Of a DNA stretch of 64,000 bases, positions 7,167-14,378 are shown in pieces. A program made the position numbers and the translations under genes. The notes beneath the pieces were generated by a model, which saw nothing but the letters and a program-made list of their open reading frames with translations, was not told the DNA's origin and ran no database searches. Source of the DNA: a virus; IMG/VR virus record IMGVR_UViG_3300024348_000017, positions 26,869 through 90,868 of that record. The stretch is one strand, 5' to 3'. Position 1 is the stretch's first letter. Each line of letters begins with the position of its first letter.

Positions 7167-7472
7167 TTATTTATTTGGATCTAAATCCGTATCATCATCA
7201 TTGTCATAATTGAACCAATCATCATTTGGAGAGATTGCATCCGTTAATTCATCTAAGGTATTATACGCTCTTTGCAAGTCGTTATTAATCATTCCTAGGT
7301 TATAACCTAATTTGATTTGGTTAAAATCATTAGCTACTAACTCAGAAATTCGATCAGTTGCTTCGTCTAATGCTGTGTAAATTTTAATTAACTCATCAAA
7401 TTGCTCTTGAGTTAATACGATTTGCTTTTGTTCTGGTTCCAGTTTTGCTGGTGTTTTTTTAGCTTTTGCCAT
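7167..7472 (-). CDS. Hypothetical coiled-coil protein
   Basis: 101 residues. A Lys-rich N-terminus (AKAKKTPAKLEPEQKQ) is followed by a long helix with heptad character and an Asp-rich tail (NYDNDDDTDLDPNK). The function is unknown; an accessory or binding protein is possible. Confidence 0.6.
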   Translation of the reverse strand: MAKAKKTPAKLEPEQKQIVLTQEQFDELIKIYTALDEATDRISELVANDFNQIKLGYNLGMINNDLQRAYNTLDELTDAISPNDDWFNYDNDDDTDLDPNK

Positions 7473-7492
7473 AATTGTATTTTTATTTTATT

Positions 7493-7648
7493 TTAATATA
7501 AATCATCTTCAAGGCCAATCCAATTATTCCTCCACCATTTAGTGAATTTAGGATACTTATTTCTAAGTGCTATTGACTCACCCAATACTAATGTTAGGAA
7601 GAATACTACTGAGAATAAACAGAATATTAATAGTATTTTATAAATCAT
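7493..7648 (-). CDS. 51-residue single-pass membrane protein
   Basis: ATG at 7646-7648, stop TAA at 7493-7495. An N-terminal membrane helix (YKILLIFCLFSVVFFLTLVL) is followed by a basic, Trp-rich tail (KYPKFTKWWRNNWIGLEDD). The start overlaps the 3' end of the preceding gene by 11 bases, typical of coupled phage genes, and the frame uses this genome's usual codons. Function unknown. Confidence 0.6.
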   Translation of the reverse strand: MIYKILLIFCLFSVVFFLTLVLGESIALRNKYPKFTKWWRNNWIGLEDDLY

Positions 7649-7907
7649 TACTATCTTCGTTTAACTCCATATTGAGTGTTAATAATATATCGCTTTCGTG
7701 CCCTTCAATAATTTCAGTCATTAATTGTTTAAATGATTCGAAATCATCAGTTAGATAGGCATCCATTATAGCATCTATCATTACACATTTAGCATCATGC
7801 GATGAATGAATCAAATAGTTATAGCTTGTATCTAAATCATCAAACATTTTAGACTTGATATCAGATATCATCATATCGCTTAAAACGCGTTCATTGTTTC
7901 TTGACAT
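7638..7907 (-). CDS. Hypothetical phage protein
   Basis: 89 residues, helical and acidic (SRNNERVLSDMMISDIKSKM). The start has the A-rich GTTATG leader. It overlaps the micro-membrane gene at 7493-7648. No domain recognised. Confidence 0.6.
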   Translation of the reverse strand: MSRNNERVLSDMMISDIKSKMFDDLDTSYNYLIHSSHDAKCVMIDAIMDAYLTDDFESFKQLMTEIIEGHESDILLTLNMELNEDSNDL

Positions 7908-7924
7908 AACTTTTATTTTAATAA

Positions 7925-8137
7925 TTAATAATTCTCATCATGCTCATCCCACTCACTACTATAATCATCTTCCACTTCACCATAGTAAGTAAATTCACCA
8001 GCCTCATCTAAATCTTCATAATAAGTCTCTAAAGTACCAATGAAATCTTCTAAATCGAAATTTTCAGGATGGCCGTTGTGACTTAATGTTGCGTTAGCGG
8101 CTACAATCAATTCTTTTAAAATGTCTTTAATTTCCAT
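7925..8137 (-). CDS. Hypothetical acidic protein
   Basis: 70 residues, helical for the first 45 (EIKDILKELIVAANATLSHN) and then extremely acidic (DDYSSEWDEHDENY). Such acidic tails occur in small phage inhibitors and DNA mimics, but nothing more specific can be said. It overlaps the upstream gene by 11 bases. Confidence 0.55.
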   Translation of the reverse strand: MEIKDILKELIVAANATLSHNGHPENFDLEDFIGTLETYYEDLDEAGEFTYYGEVEDDYSSEWDEHDENY

Positions 8138-8570
8138 TTGTTATTTTATTTTTCTTGCTATAAATATACTGAATAAATTCTGACAATGTACCTTCAAATT
8201 GAAGCATTTCTTCTTCCACTTCATCTTTACTCATTCTAAATTCTGCTTTAAATGCCTTGTACATTTCCTCTAATATCTTAGTTTCGTCCTTCTCGTAATC
8301 ATTATTTAAACGACGCTTACGCTCCCCAAACATACATCTAATTTCATGTTGTTTATCTGGGTTGGGTTCATTCGTTATAGATTGTTTCTCTAATTCTGTT
8401 TCCCACATTACCTGCCAATGATAATCACTCACTTCGAAATCACCATTTGCTACACGTTCGTCTAAACGTCTATAGTGATGAAGTGATTGGCGTGGTTGGA
8501 ATCGTCTCCACCAATAGAATCTGTTATAATTCTGTTTGCTGTATGTTGCTATTCTGTCTTTTAACTCCAT
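8127..8570 (-). CDS. Hypothetical phage protein
   Basis: 147 residues, strongly charged and mostly helical. It starts MELKDRIATYSKQNYNRFYW and contains an Arg/Trp/His-rich section (RFQPRQSLHHYRRLDERV). It overlaps genes on both sides (8561-8570 and 8127-8137). No family recognised. Confidence 0.6.
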   Translation of the reverse strand: MELKDRIATYSKQNYNRFYWWRRFQPRQSLHHYRRLDERVANGDFEVSDYHWQVMWETELEKQSITNEPNPDKQHEIRCMFGERKRRLNNDYEKDETKILEEMYKAFKAEFRMSKDEVEEEMLQFEGTLSEFIQYIYSKKNKITNGN

Positions 8571-8761
8571 TTTCTAGTAAAGTTAGGATCGTTTTTAAGT
8601 AAATACTCGAATTCTTCTATTTTTAATATTCTAAATGTACCTTCTGGGTCTTCTACTAACCAATTATCATACAACCAATCATCTAAATCACCCACATCAG
8701 ACTTTCTCCATAATTCATCCATTTCATTACCATAATTATCGTATAATATTTTTAACTCCAT
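8561..8761 (-). CDS. Hypothetical small phage protein
   Basis: 66 residues, acidic, Trp- and Leu-rich (DELWRKSDVGDLDDWLYD). The ATG lies five bases after a promoter-like TACATTTA element (ACGTTATG), leaving almost no room for an untranslated leader. Family unknown. Confidence 0.6.
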   Translation of the reverse strand: MELKILYDNYGNEMDELWRKSDVGDLDDWLYDNWLVEDPEGTFRILKIEEFEYLLKNDPNFTRKWS

Positions 8762-8762
8762 A

Positions 8763-8792
8763 ACGTAAATGTATGACTGTTGTTTTGACTAT
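8763..8792 (-). promoter_or_regulatory. Promoter-like motif adjoining a start codon
   Basis: The minus strand reads GTCAAAACAACAG, then TCATACATTTACGTTATG. GTCA replaces GGCA at the same 16-base distance. It overlaps the last codons of the ligase gene. Confidence 0.5.
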
Positions 8793-9868
8793 TCGAAATC
8801 TCTAATTGCAATTACTTTAGGAAAACGAGGTATTCCATCTTCAGTTAATTCAAAGTATTTAACTGTGGCTTGCTTACCTATTAAATCGTTTCGTTTTAAT
8901 AATTCAGCCAAGTATTCCCAATCCCCATTAACAGCAGATTCGAATGGTTTGCCGTTGATTTCGAATTGCAATTTACCAACTTTACCTGTTAAGTTACCTT
9001 TACCTTCAATCACACCCAATATTGTAAACTCAGCATCAACGAATGACTTATGTTTTAATAATGATTTAGAACGTTTATTTTCATATAGTGAATCGGTTCT
9101 TAATATTTGTCCTTCGTAACCTGCACTTACATAATCGAAATAATAAGCGTGTAAGTCATTTAAGTTATCAACTTGATCTGTTTGTACTTTAACACAGCAA
9201 TCTGGTAGGTTAAAGTCTCTTAATTCTTCAAATCGCTCTATAAATGTACCATCTACACTAGGAATATCATAAACCCAGTACTGTATTTTCTTAGATGTTT
9301 CTAAATCAGCTGCTGTTGGTTTCGTCTTACGAACGCAAGATATAATTGTATTGAAATCAGCTACATCCTTATTAGCATATAATTCACCATCTAATATTAA
9401 GTCAGGATTCTGTTCGAACCATGGCTTTAATGCCTCATAAATGTGAGGTGCAGATATAATTTGCTTACCGTTTCTACTCCACATTCCATCTTCCCTAATG
9501 ATACATCTAATACCATCTAGTTTTGGTTGTGAGTAAATTGGAAATTTGACTTTATTCTTGTAATCAAGGTAATCATGAGCCAACATCGGTTTGAAATAGA
9601 CAGGTGTGTCTATGTGTTCAAGTGCACTCCAATAACCTAAGTCTTTACGTTTAGTGTACATTGCTTCTACCTCAGCGTGAGCTTGCTGTTCGTCTGTAGT
9701 AGCATTTTTCTTACCTACATTTTTAGCTTTACATTCTGTCCATTCAGACGTCACTGATTTGCCATCTAAGAAACCACTAATTGTTCTGAAGCAATTGTCT
9801 TCTACTTCTGCTCTCCAGGTTGATACTTTCCCCGTAACGGAGCGCTTATACAGCATTGGATAATTCAT
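8789..9868 (-). CDS. ATP-dependent DNA ligase
   Basis: 359 residues. It seals nicks in duplex DNA during replication and repair. The nucleotidyltransferase motif I, QPKLDGIRCI, with the adenylated lysine, is at about residue 117. It is followed by motif III-type LDGELYA, motif IV-type YEGQILR, and motif V-type KHKSFVDAEF. A C-terminal OB-fold (about 280-359) follows. An N-terminal domain of about 100 residues precedes the catalytic core, as in some T4-like and T7-like ligases. It lies far from the replication block, among small genes, and follows its own promoter-like element. Confidence 0.9.
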   Translation of the reverse strand: MNYPMLYKRSVTGKVSTWRAEVEDNCFRTISGFLDGKSVTSEWTECKAKNVGKKNATTDEQQAHAEVEAMYTKRKDLGYWSALEHIDTPVYFKPMLAHDYLDYKNKVKFPIYSQPKLDGIRCIIREDGMWSRNGKQIISAPHIYEALKPWFEQNPDLILDGELYANKDVADFNTIISCVRKTKPTAADLETSKKIQYWVYDIPSVDGTFIERFEELRDFNLPDCCVKVQTDQVDNLNDLHAYYFDYVSAGYEGQILRTDSLYENKRSKSLLKHKSFVDAEFTILGVIEGKGNLTGKVGKLQFEINGKPFESAVNGDWEYLAELLKRNDLIGKQATVKYFELTEDGIPRFPKVIAIRDFE

Positions 9869-9888
9869 AACTATTAATTTTTGGTATA

Positions 9889-9925
9889 CGTAAATATACG
9901 CTTAGGACTTTGCCTTCCAAAACTG
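9889..9925 (-). promoter_or_regulatory. Promoter-like motif before DNA ligase
   Basis: The minus strand reads TTTTGGAAGGCAAAG, then AAGCGTATATTTACG. A GGCA box is 17 bases from TATATTTA. It stands about 20-55 bases upstream of the ligase start at 9868 and overlaps the end of the preceding gene. Confidence 0.55.
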
Positions 9926-10207
9926 CCACCAACGTCTTTTAGGTGTAGGCAGACATTGGCTGAATGGGTTATCACCGAATGATACCTTATTACTATATTT
10001 AGCTGTCATTATATTTAAGAATACCTCATGGTATTTCTCAGGTATAGTATTAAAGTCAGCTTCAATTTTAACATTCAATTCAATAGGACCTTCAGTACCA
10101 TTCACTGTTACTAATACTAGCGACTCGTTAATTGATACTAACTGTGACGTTTGAACGTTTAGATGTGAACCGAATCCTAAATGTATTTCGTTTTTATTTT
10201 CTTTCAT
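9902..10207 (-). CDS. Hypothetical phage protein
   Basis: 101 residues with beta-rich character in the first 60 (LNVQTSQLVSINESLVLVTV) and a basic, Trp-rich tail (PTPKRRWWQFWKAKS) that could bind membrane or nucleic acid. A GTTATG leader follows a hairpin. Family unknown. Confidence 0.6.
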   Translation of the reverse strand: MKENKNEIHLGFGSHLNVQTSQLVSINESLVLVTVNGTEGPIELNVKIEADFNTIPEKYHEVFLNIMTAKYSNKVSFGDNPFSQCLPTPKRRWWQFWKAKS

Positions 10208-10224
10208 AACATGTTAAATGTAAG

Positions 10225-10245
10225 TTGGGGGATTTGCACCCCCAA
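10225..10245 (-). terminator. Intergenic hairpin
   Basis: TTGGGGG pairs with CCCCCAA around a seven-base loop, ten bases after the DUF932 gene's stop. A TTACATTTAA element and the next ATG follow immediately. Confidence 0.6.
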
Positions 10246-10255
10246 ACCTACTAAA

Positions 10256-11002
10256 TTAAAGGTATGATTCTGCTAATTCGAACAACTGTTCGTTTAACTG
10301 AATGTCTTTTTGGAAGTTCTTTACTGATCTAGCCTTACGACCACCAGATGTATATGAACCACCTAATATTTTCTCTTGTACTCTATTAAATACGACCCAT
10401 AGATCATTACCCTGATCCTCAGTACGTGTAGGTGTAAGTACATCCATAATGTTAACTGTTTTCTTAGTTCTCAACGCTGCTGCTTTAGTAGCAAAATCAT
10501 TCATTTGAGTTTCAGTTAATGTTTTAGATTTGAATAAGTTAATCTTCTGAACTAATCCAGGCAATTTACTAATCATTTCAGCAACTCTAGCTTGTAATGA
10601 TTCGAATGTGTAATTTATGTGTCTAATAGACATTACTCCGAAATCAGCATCACTAATTACTAATCCATTACTACATACTAATCTGAAGATACCCACTCTA
10701 AAATTGAAAGCGGCTTTACCATCATGAGAATTAGTTAATAGGATTTCAGGAAACGAATCATCTCCATTTTCACCCTTAATTGTAATACTTGGATTACGAA
10801 ACACTAATAAGTGTTTTTGGAAGCCTTTATACTTACGAGATCTTACCTCTTGTACTTTAGTAACTTCCCAACCTAAATTCATTAGATCTTCTACTACTCT
10901 AATTGTAGGAGTCTGAATGTATTTGTCTGTTAAATGTGCTGCTTTAGTTTCTGTGAAAACTGAAGGCGCAGCTGCCTTGATTTGTTCAATGTTGTAACTC
11001 AT
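10256..11002 (-). CDS. DUF932-family phage/plasmid protein
   Basis: 248 residues. The centre carries the hallmark LLTNSHDGKAAFNFRVGIF, then RLVCSNGLVISDADFG, seen in DUF932 / TIGR03299-type proteins of phages and plasmids. These are common in mobile elements, and their biochemical role is not established. The C-terminus has a Gly/Arg linker (LGGSYTSGGRKARSVKNF). The start has a GTTATG leader and a promoter-like motif 20-50 bases upstream. Good match to the family by eye; function left open. Confidence 0.75.
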   Translation of the reverse strand: MSYNIEQIKAAAPSVFTETKAAHLTDKYIQTPTIRVVEDLMNLGWEVTKVQEVRSRKYKGFQKHLLVFRNPSITIKGENGDDSFPEILLTNSHDGKAAFNFRVGIFRLVCSNGLVISDADFGVMSIRHINYTFESLQARVAEMISKLPGLVQKINLFKSKTLTETQMNDFATKAAALRTKKTVNIMDVLTPTRTEDQGNDLWVVFNRVQEKILGGSYTSGGRKARSVKNFQKDIQLNEQLFELAESYL

Positions 11003-11022
11003 AACTTATTATTTTAATTATC

Positions 11023-11053
11023 CTTAAATCTACGTTAACCGCTCTGCCCGACC
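11023..11053 (-). promoter_or_regulatory. Promoter-like motif before the DUF932 gene
   Basis: The minus strand reads GGTCGGGCAGAGCGG, then TTAACGTAGATTTAAGG, with GGCA 16 bases before TAGATTTA. Confidence 0.55.
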
Positions 11054-11057
11054 ACCT

Positions 11058-11243
11058 CTAATTTAAGACACCTAAACGAGCATATGCAATTGCTTCTGCA
11101 ATGACTTCCATTTCATCTAACGTTTCAGGCTCATACATTTCATCAATCTTATATACGATTTCTTCTCTATCCATACCTCTCATCGTTAATGAACGGGTCC
11201 AATTCTCAATCTCCAAACATCTAATTTGTAATTCCATTGTCAT
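11058..11243 (-). CDS. Hypothetical small phage protein
   Basis: 61 residues (starts MTMELQIRCLEIENWTRS), helical and acidic, ending in an Ala/Leu-rich helix. A longer frame to 11291 would translate the upstream hairpin; the ATG at 11241-11243 has the typical TTAAAAGTTATG leader and is preferred. Confidence 0.6.
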   Translation of the reverse strand: MTMELQIRCLEIENWTRSLTMRGMDREEIVYKIDEMYEPETLDEMEVIAEAIAYARLGVLN

Positions 11244-11271
11244 AACTTTTAATTTATGCCGTGAATATAAG

Positions 11272-11290
11272 TGAGGGGCTATGCCCCTCA
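11272..11290 (-). terminator. Intergenic hairpin
   Basis: TGAGGGGC pairs perfectly with GCCCCTCA around a three-base loop, two bases after the stop of the gene at 11293. It is followed by TTATATTCACGG, a promoter-like element for the next gene. Confidence 0.65.
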
Positions 11291-11292
11291 AA

Positions 11293-11496
11293 TTATGCTT
11301 TATTATTTGATTCTCGTTCTCGTTTACGTTTATCTAAACGGATCCACTCATATTGTTCTGCTAATGTAGCGCCTCGTTGGTTTAGATCAGACCATGATTG
11401 CTCACTTAATGGTATTTCTTTCTTTTTCTTGTTTAATACTCTATCTAATTTCTTAGAAGCTTTGTCTTGAAACTGATCCCTCGTTTGAAACGCCAT
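11293..11496 (-). CDS. Hypothetical basic helical protein
   Basis: 67 residues, Lys/Arg-rich at both ends (KKLDRVLNKKKKEIP and LDKRKRERESNNKA). Mostly helical. It could bind nucleic acid, but no motif identifies it. Confidence 0.6.
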   Translation of the reverse strand: MAFQTRDQFQDKASKKLDRVLNKKKKEIPLSEQSWSDLNQRGATLAEQYEWIRLDKRKRERESNNKA

Positions 11497-11515
11497 ATCT
11501 TTAATTTTTGTTACA

Positions 11516-11545
11516 GCATGAATATACGACTATTGTTCTGCCACC
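11516..11545 (-). promoter_or_regulatory. Promoter-like motif
   Basis: The minus strand reads GGTGGCAGAACAATAG, then TCGTATATTCATG, with GGCA 16 bases before TATATTCA. It stands 20-50 bases upstream of the start at 11496 and overlaps the end of the SpeD-like gene. Confidence 0.6.
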
Positions 11546-11931
11546 CACTTACCACTATCAATCAATTTAAATTCATCACTATTTCTATCTATGAATTGAT
11601 ACGTTGCTGATTGTAAATCAAAATGTTCATTGATATGATTTAATACTTGCTCAGGTGTAAAATCGGAGCAGCTGTATAAATCGAATTGAAACATTGATGG
11701 ATGTATTGCATCCCAAACATGTATTGAGGCGTGGGATGTAGCTAGTGTTACTGTACCTGTTATTCCCTCATTTCCAAGTTCATTAACATATACTGAGGTA
11801 GGTCCTGCTACAACTACCATTCCGACTTTATTTACTAATTCTCTAAACCATTGGTTTAGTATTTCTTCTGACTTTGGTGGGTTAATAATATAACCCTTTA
11901 CTAGTAGGTGGATGTGATTCGGTACGAACAT
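11530..11931 (-). CDS. S-adenosylmethionine decarboxylase-like protein
   Basis: 133 residues, the size of short bacterial SpeD proenzymes. The diagnostic region TVTLATSHASIHVWD followed by FDLYSCSDF matches the SpeD pattern (SHxSIHxW, then DxFxC). In SpeD the serine before His becomes the pyruvoyl cofactor by self-cleavage. Here the residue before that Ser is Thr instead of the usual Glu, so self-cleavage or activity may differ. SpeD makes decarboxylated S-adenosylmethionine for spermidine synthesis; polyamines could help charge neutralisation of packaged DNA (inference). It overlaps the nuclease gene's stop by one base. Confidence 0.7.
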   Translation of the reverse strand: MFVPNHIHLLVKGYIINPPKSEEILNQWFRELVNKVGMVVVAGPTSVYVNELGNEGITGTVTLATSHASIHVWDAIHPSMFQFDLYSCSDFTPEQVLNHINEHFDLQSATYQFIDRNSDEFKLIDSGKWVAEQ

Positions 11932-12560
11932 TACTTAAACTTAAATCCTGTTAATTTTTCAACATCAGTAACACTAACCTTATTATTGGTGATACCGTCT
12001 GCTTTAGTTGTATTGTTATCAAATATAAATGCCATGTATTCTTTTGTCTTCTTAGTATAAACTACTTTCCAACATTGGGTTGGTACTGATGTAGTGCCTA
12101 TTTTATTTGCTACGCCTATTGACCCAGCCCAAACATGCACTGAATCCTCTTTAAGTGCTGTTTCACGAGATAACATTTCCAATGTTTTCCAATCCCCACG
12201 ATTTAAAGCAGGGTATTGAGCAGTCATATTACTGAAATAAAATGATTCGTCGTTTGCTACTTGATCGCATGAAGCGTCAGCGGCTGGAAAATTATGTCCA
12301 CGATCGAAACCAGCGCCTGTATAGTCTGATTGTAAATTTGTTTCAGTTGGTAATTTAGGATCAACAATAAATTTATCACCACGTTTTGCCTTAACAGGAC
12401 ACGTTAGTGATGCTTTTGTAATCCACCATTCAACTTTAACTGGGTAGTGTTTTGATTTGCTGTAATGCGTTGTGTACGCTTTGTGTGTTAGTATAACTAC
12501 ATCTTGAGCTGTAACTGTAAAACTAACTAATAGTAATAAGGCTAATAGGCATTGTTTCAT
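11931..12560 (-). CDS. Secreted DNA/RNA non-specific endonuclease
   Basis: 209 residues. An N-terminal signal peptide (KQCLLALLLLVSFTVTAQD, cleavage near AQ-D) precedes a beta-beta-alpha-Me nuclease domain with the DRGHNFPAAD signature at about residue 86-95 and the downstream Asn (YFSNMTAQYPALNRGDW) that binds the catalytic metal. This is the Serratia-nuclease family. The protein should be exported and degrade nucleic acid in the periplasm or outside. Possible roles are scavenging, blocking incoming phage DNA, or destroying extracellular DNA. It starts 12 bases after the gene at 12573-12776. Confidence 0.88.
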   Translation of the reverse strand: MKQCLLALLLLVSFTVTAQDVVILTHKAYTTHYSKSKHYPVKVEWWITKASLTCPVKAKRGDKFIVDPKLPTETNLQSDYTGAGFDRGHNFPAADASCDQVANDESFYFSNMTAQYPALNRGDWKTLEMLSRETALKEDSVHVWAGSIGVANKIGTTSVPTQCWKVVYTKKTKEYMAFIFDNNTTKADGITNNKVSVTDVEKLTGFKFK

Positions 12561-12572
12561 GCCGATAAATAT

Positions 12573-12776
12573 CTACGCTACTGGTTCATCAGCTAGGAAT
12601 TTTAAACTATTGTAATATTCTTCTCTCAAACGTCTAACAGCGGCTTCAGCACTCGCCACACCTGCTTTAAACATATGGTCATCACTTGATGATGCTCGCT
12701 CGTTAATTACTTTAAATACCTCTTCGAATACATCGAATCCGAAATACTCGCCTGAAATTTGATATTTGTTTTCCAT
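12573..12776 (-). CDS. Hypothetical small phage protein
   Basis: 67 residues, starting MENKYQISGEYFGFDVFEEV, helical, with an Ala/Glu-rich centre. It abuts the gene upstream (12778) by one base. Family not recognised. Confidence 0.55.
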   Translation of the reverse strand: MENKYQISGEYFGFDVFEEVFKVINERASSSDDHMFKAGVASAEAAVRRLREEYYNSLKFLADEPVA

Positions 12777-12777
12777 A

Positions 12778-12981
12778 TTATAATTTTTCTATTTCTTGTT
12801 TAACTTCTTGCCAATATTCTAATTCAAAATTTGGCGATTCATAAGGATGCCAAAATATGGCTTCTTTAATTTCTTCTACTGCAATTAATGCACATTGTTT
12901 AGCATCCTTAAAACCATAGGGTTGATGATTAGATTTAAAATACTTTTGTACTAATTCTAATGCTTTTTCTTTTGGATCCAT
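12778..12981 (-). CDS. Hypothetical small phage protein
   Basis: 67 residues, helical (MDPKEKALELVQKYFKSNHQ), containing ECALIAVEEIKEAI-like helix content (CALIAVEEIKEAIFWHPYES). This short ALIAVEEI helix followed by a Trp recurs in small phage proteins. It directly follows the basic gene at 12983. Confidence 0.6.
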   Translation of the reverse strand: MDPKEKALELVQKYFKSNHQPYGFKDAKQCALIAVEEIKEAIFWHPYESPNFELEYWQEVKQEIEKL

Positions 12982-12982
12982 A

Positions 12983-13162
12983 TTAGTTGAAATTAAAGAA
13001 TTTATGTTCTTGTTTTACTCTCAATTTTTGCTCTGCTACTACTCTTGGTTTTGGTTTGCGGCCTCGAGGTTTACTAACTCGATCTTCATCACTACCCCAA
13101 TTCGTTTCCCTAACCGTCTTATAAAAGCGTTCACGAACACGCTTCATATATTCATCTTCCAT
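12983..13162 (-). CDS. Small basic protein with an AT-hook-like core
   Basis: 59 residues; ATG at 13160-13162, stop at 12983-12985. The middle has KPRGRKPKPR, an AT-hook-like GRK/GRP core in a Lys/Arg/Pro context, flanked by charged helices. Binding to AT-rich DNA is inferred and would make this a third AT-hook-type protein here. Its start overlaps the preceding gene by 11 bases. Confidence 0.6.
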   Translation of the reverse strand: MEDEYMKRVRERFYKTVRETNWGSDEDRVSKPRGRKPKPRVVAEQKLRVKQEHKFFNFN

Positions 13163-13313
13163 CTTTAATTAATTGTGGGTTATTTTCAATTATATTTACA
13201 ATTGAATCTACTATCTCTTCTGGACCGAATGAGGTTTTCCAATCACACTCTTCAGATACCTCATTTACCCACTCCATATAAAGTTTAAATAACTCGTCTT
13301 TATCTATTTTCAT
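13152..13313 (-). CDS. Hypothetical acidic micro-protein
   Basis: 53 residues; ATG at 13311-13313 with a GTTATG leader, stop at 13152-13154. Acidic helices with a conserved-looking WVNEVSEECDWKTSFGPEE segment. It overlaps the next start. The function is unknown. Confidence 0.6.
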   Translation of the reverse strand: MKIDKDELFKLYMEWVNEVSEECDWKTSFGPEEIVDSIVNIIENNPQLIKDGR

Positions 13314-13317
13314 AACA

Positions 13318-13599
13318 TTAATTTAAATATTTTGAATCTGATATTTTTAACCCACAATATAAATCTAACATTCTCATTTCACGATCAGCTAGATACTTAT
13401 TGTAACGATGCTTTTTCATTATGAATTTAGTACCCCAATCTCGCCATTCCTCATTTTGGGCTTCAGTCATTGTGTATTGTTGATACCAATTATCCTTTCT
13501 ACTTTCAACATCTTCAAATTTAAGATCGTGACCTGCTATTTCAAACATCTTATCGATTAGTTCTTTTAATACTAACTTATTTTTATCTGCTCGTTTCAT
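13318..13599 (-). CDS. Hypothetical helical protein
   Basis: 93 residues, Lys/Glu-rich, containing TEAQNEEWRDWGTKFIMKK, which resembles small uncharacterised proteins of large phages. It overlaps the next upstream gene by four bases (ATGA), so it is translationally coupled. Confidence 0.6.
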   Translation of the reverse strand: MKRADKNKLVLKELIDKMFEIAGHDLKFEDVESRKDNWYQQYTMTEAQNEEWRDWGTKFIMKKHRYNKYLADREMRMLDLYCGLKISDSKYLN

Positions 13600-14174
13600 T
13601 TTAGATATTTTGATTTGAGTATCTTAGTATAGTAATCTGTTGTTACTGGTTCTTCATCATGTTTATGTGAAGTCCATGTTTGTGGAGCTTCCTTTATACA
13701 TTGCTCTATTCGCTCACGCTTTGATTTTGTTTTATCTGTTGCATATTCATAGTATAACCATGGTTCCCAATAGTGAGAATGATGTTCGCTATATACTGTT
13801 AATGCTATTTGATATCCGAAAAATACAAATGTAAATACTGGATTCCATTCGTGTCTAAAGTCATTAGGTGTCCATTTTGTTTTCCATCCTAAACTACACC
13901 AATCGAATCCAACTTTAATTGGTACTGCTTTAGTATAGTTTTTATACATATCGTATAACTTACTATCTATATGTTGTACATAGTTTTTATTGGTTTTATG
14001 CTTTTCCATTGCTTTTTGAATATCCTCTTCTGTATATTTAACCCATTTTCTAGGGAAGAAGTATGGAGTGCCTATTGCTAATTTACCAGCATAGAATCCA
14101 ATTTTAAATGGTTTAAAGGGACTCCATAGTGCTTTAATCCATCTAAAGCGTTGTATTGTGTATTTTATACTCAT
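13596..14174 (-). CDS. Conserved-type phage protein, aromatic rich
   Basis: 192 residues, unusually rich in Trp, Tyr, Phe and His (KVGFDWCSLGWKTKW, then NPVFTFVFFGYQIALTVY and HYWEPWLYYEYATDKTKS). The pattern looks like a soluble beta-rich domain; it is familiar from large phage genomes but has no assigned activity. It ends in a four-base overlap with the next gene. Confidence 0.65.
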   Translation of the reverse strand: MSIKYTIQRFRWIKALWSPFKPFKIGFYAGKLAIGTPYFFPRKWVKYTEEDIQKAMEKHKTNKNYVQHIDSKLYDMYKNYTKAVPIKVGFDWCSLGWKTKWTPNDFRHEWNPVFTFVFFGYQIALTVYSEHHSHYWEPWLYYEYATDKTKSKRERIEQCIKEAPQTWTSHKHDEEPVTTDYYTKILKSKYLK

Positions 14175-14177
14175 AAT

Positions 14178-14378
14178 CTAATTTATATATTCAATTAATA
14201 ATTCCTTAGCACCCACAACGTATTGTAATGCTCCTAATTTACATTCATTATTAAACGGCTTACCGTTTTTAATTTCCATTGACCATTGTGGTTGACCTCC
14301 ATTCGCTAATCCAGTGAAGAATCCATCCTCACTGAATATAACGAATTCGGGTAATTTATTTTGTTTGGGCTTTTTCAT
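14178..14378 (-). CDS. Hypothetical small phage protein
   Basis: 66 residues. Its start lies inside the 3' end of the phosphoesterase gene, and a promoter-like motif lies 11-40 bases upstream in that gene. Features include PEFVIFSEDGFFTGLANGGQ, which reads like two beta strands with a turn. Unknown family. Confidence 0.55.
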   Translation of the reverse strand: MKKPKQNKLPEFVIFSEDGFFTGLANGGQPQWSMEIKNGKPFNNECKLGALQYVVGAKELLIEYIN

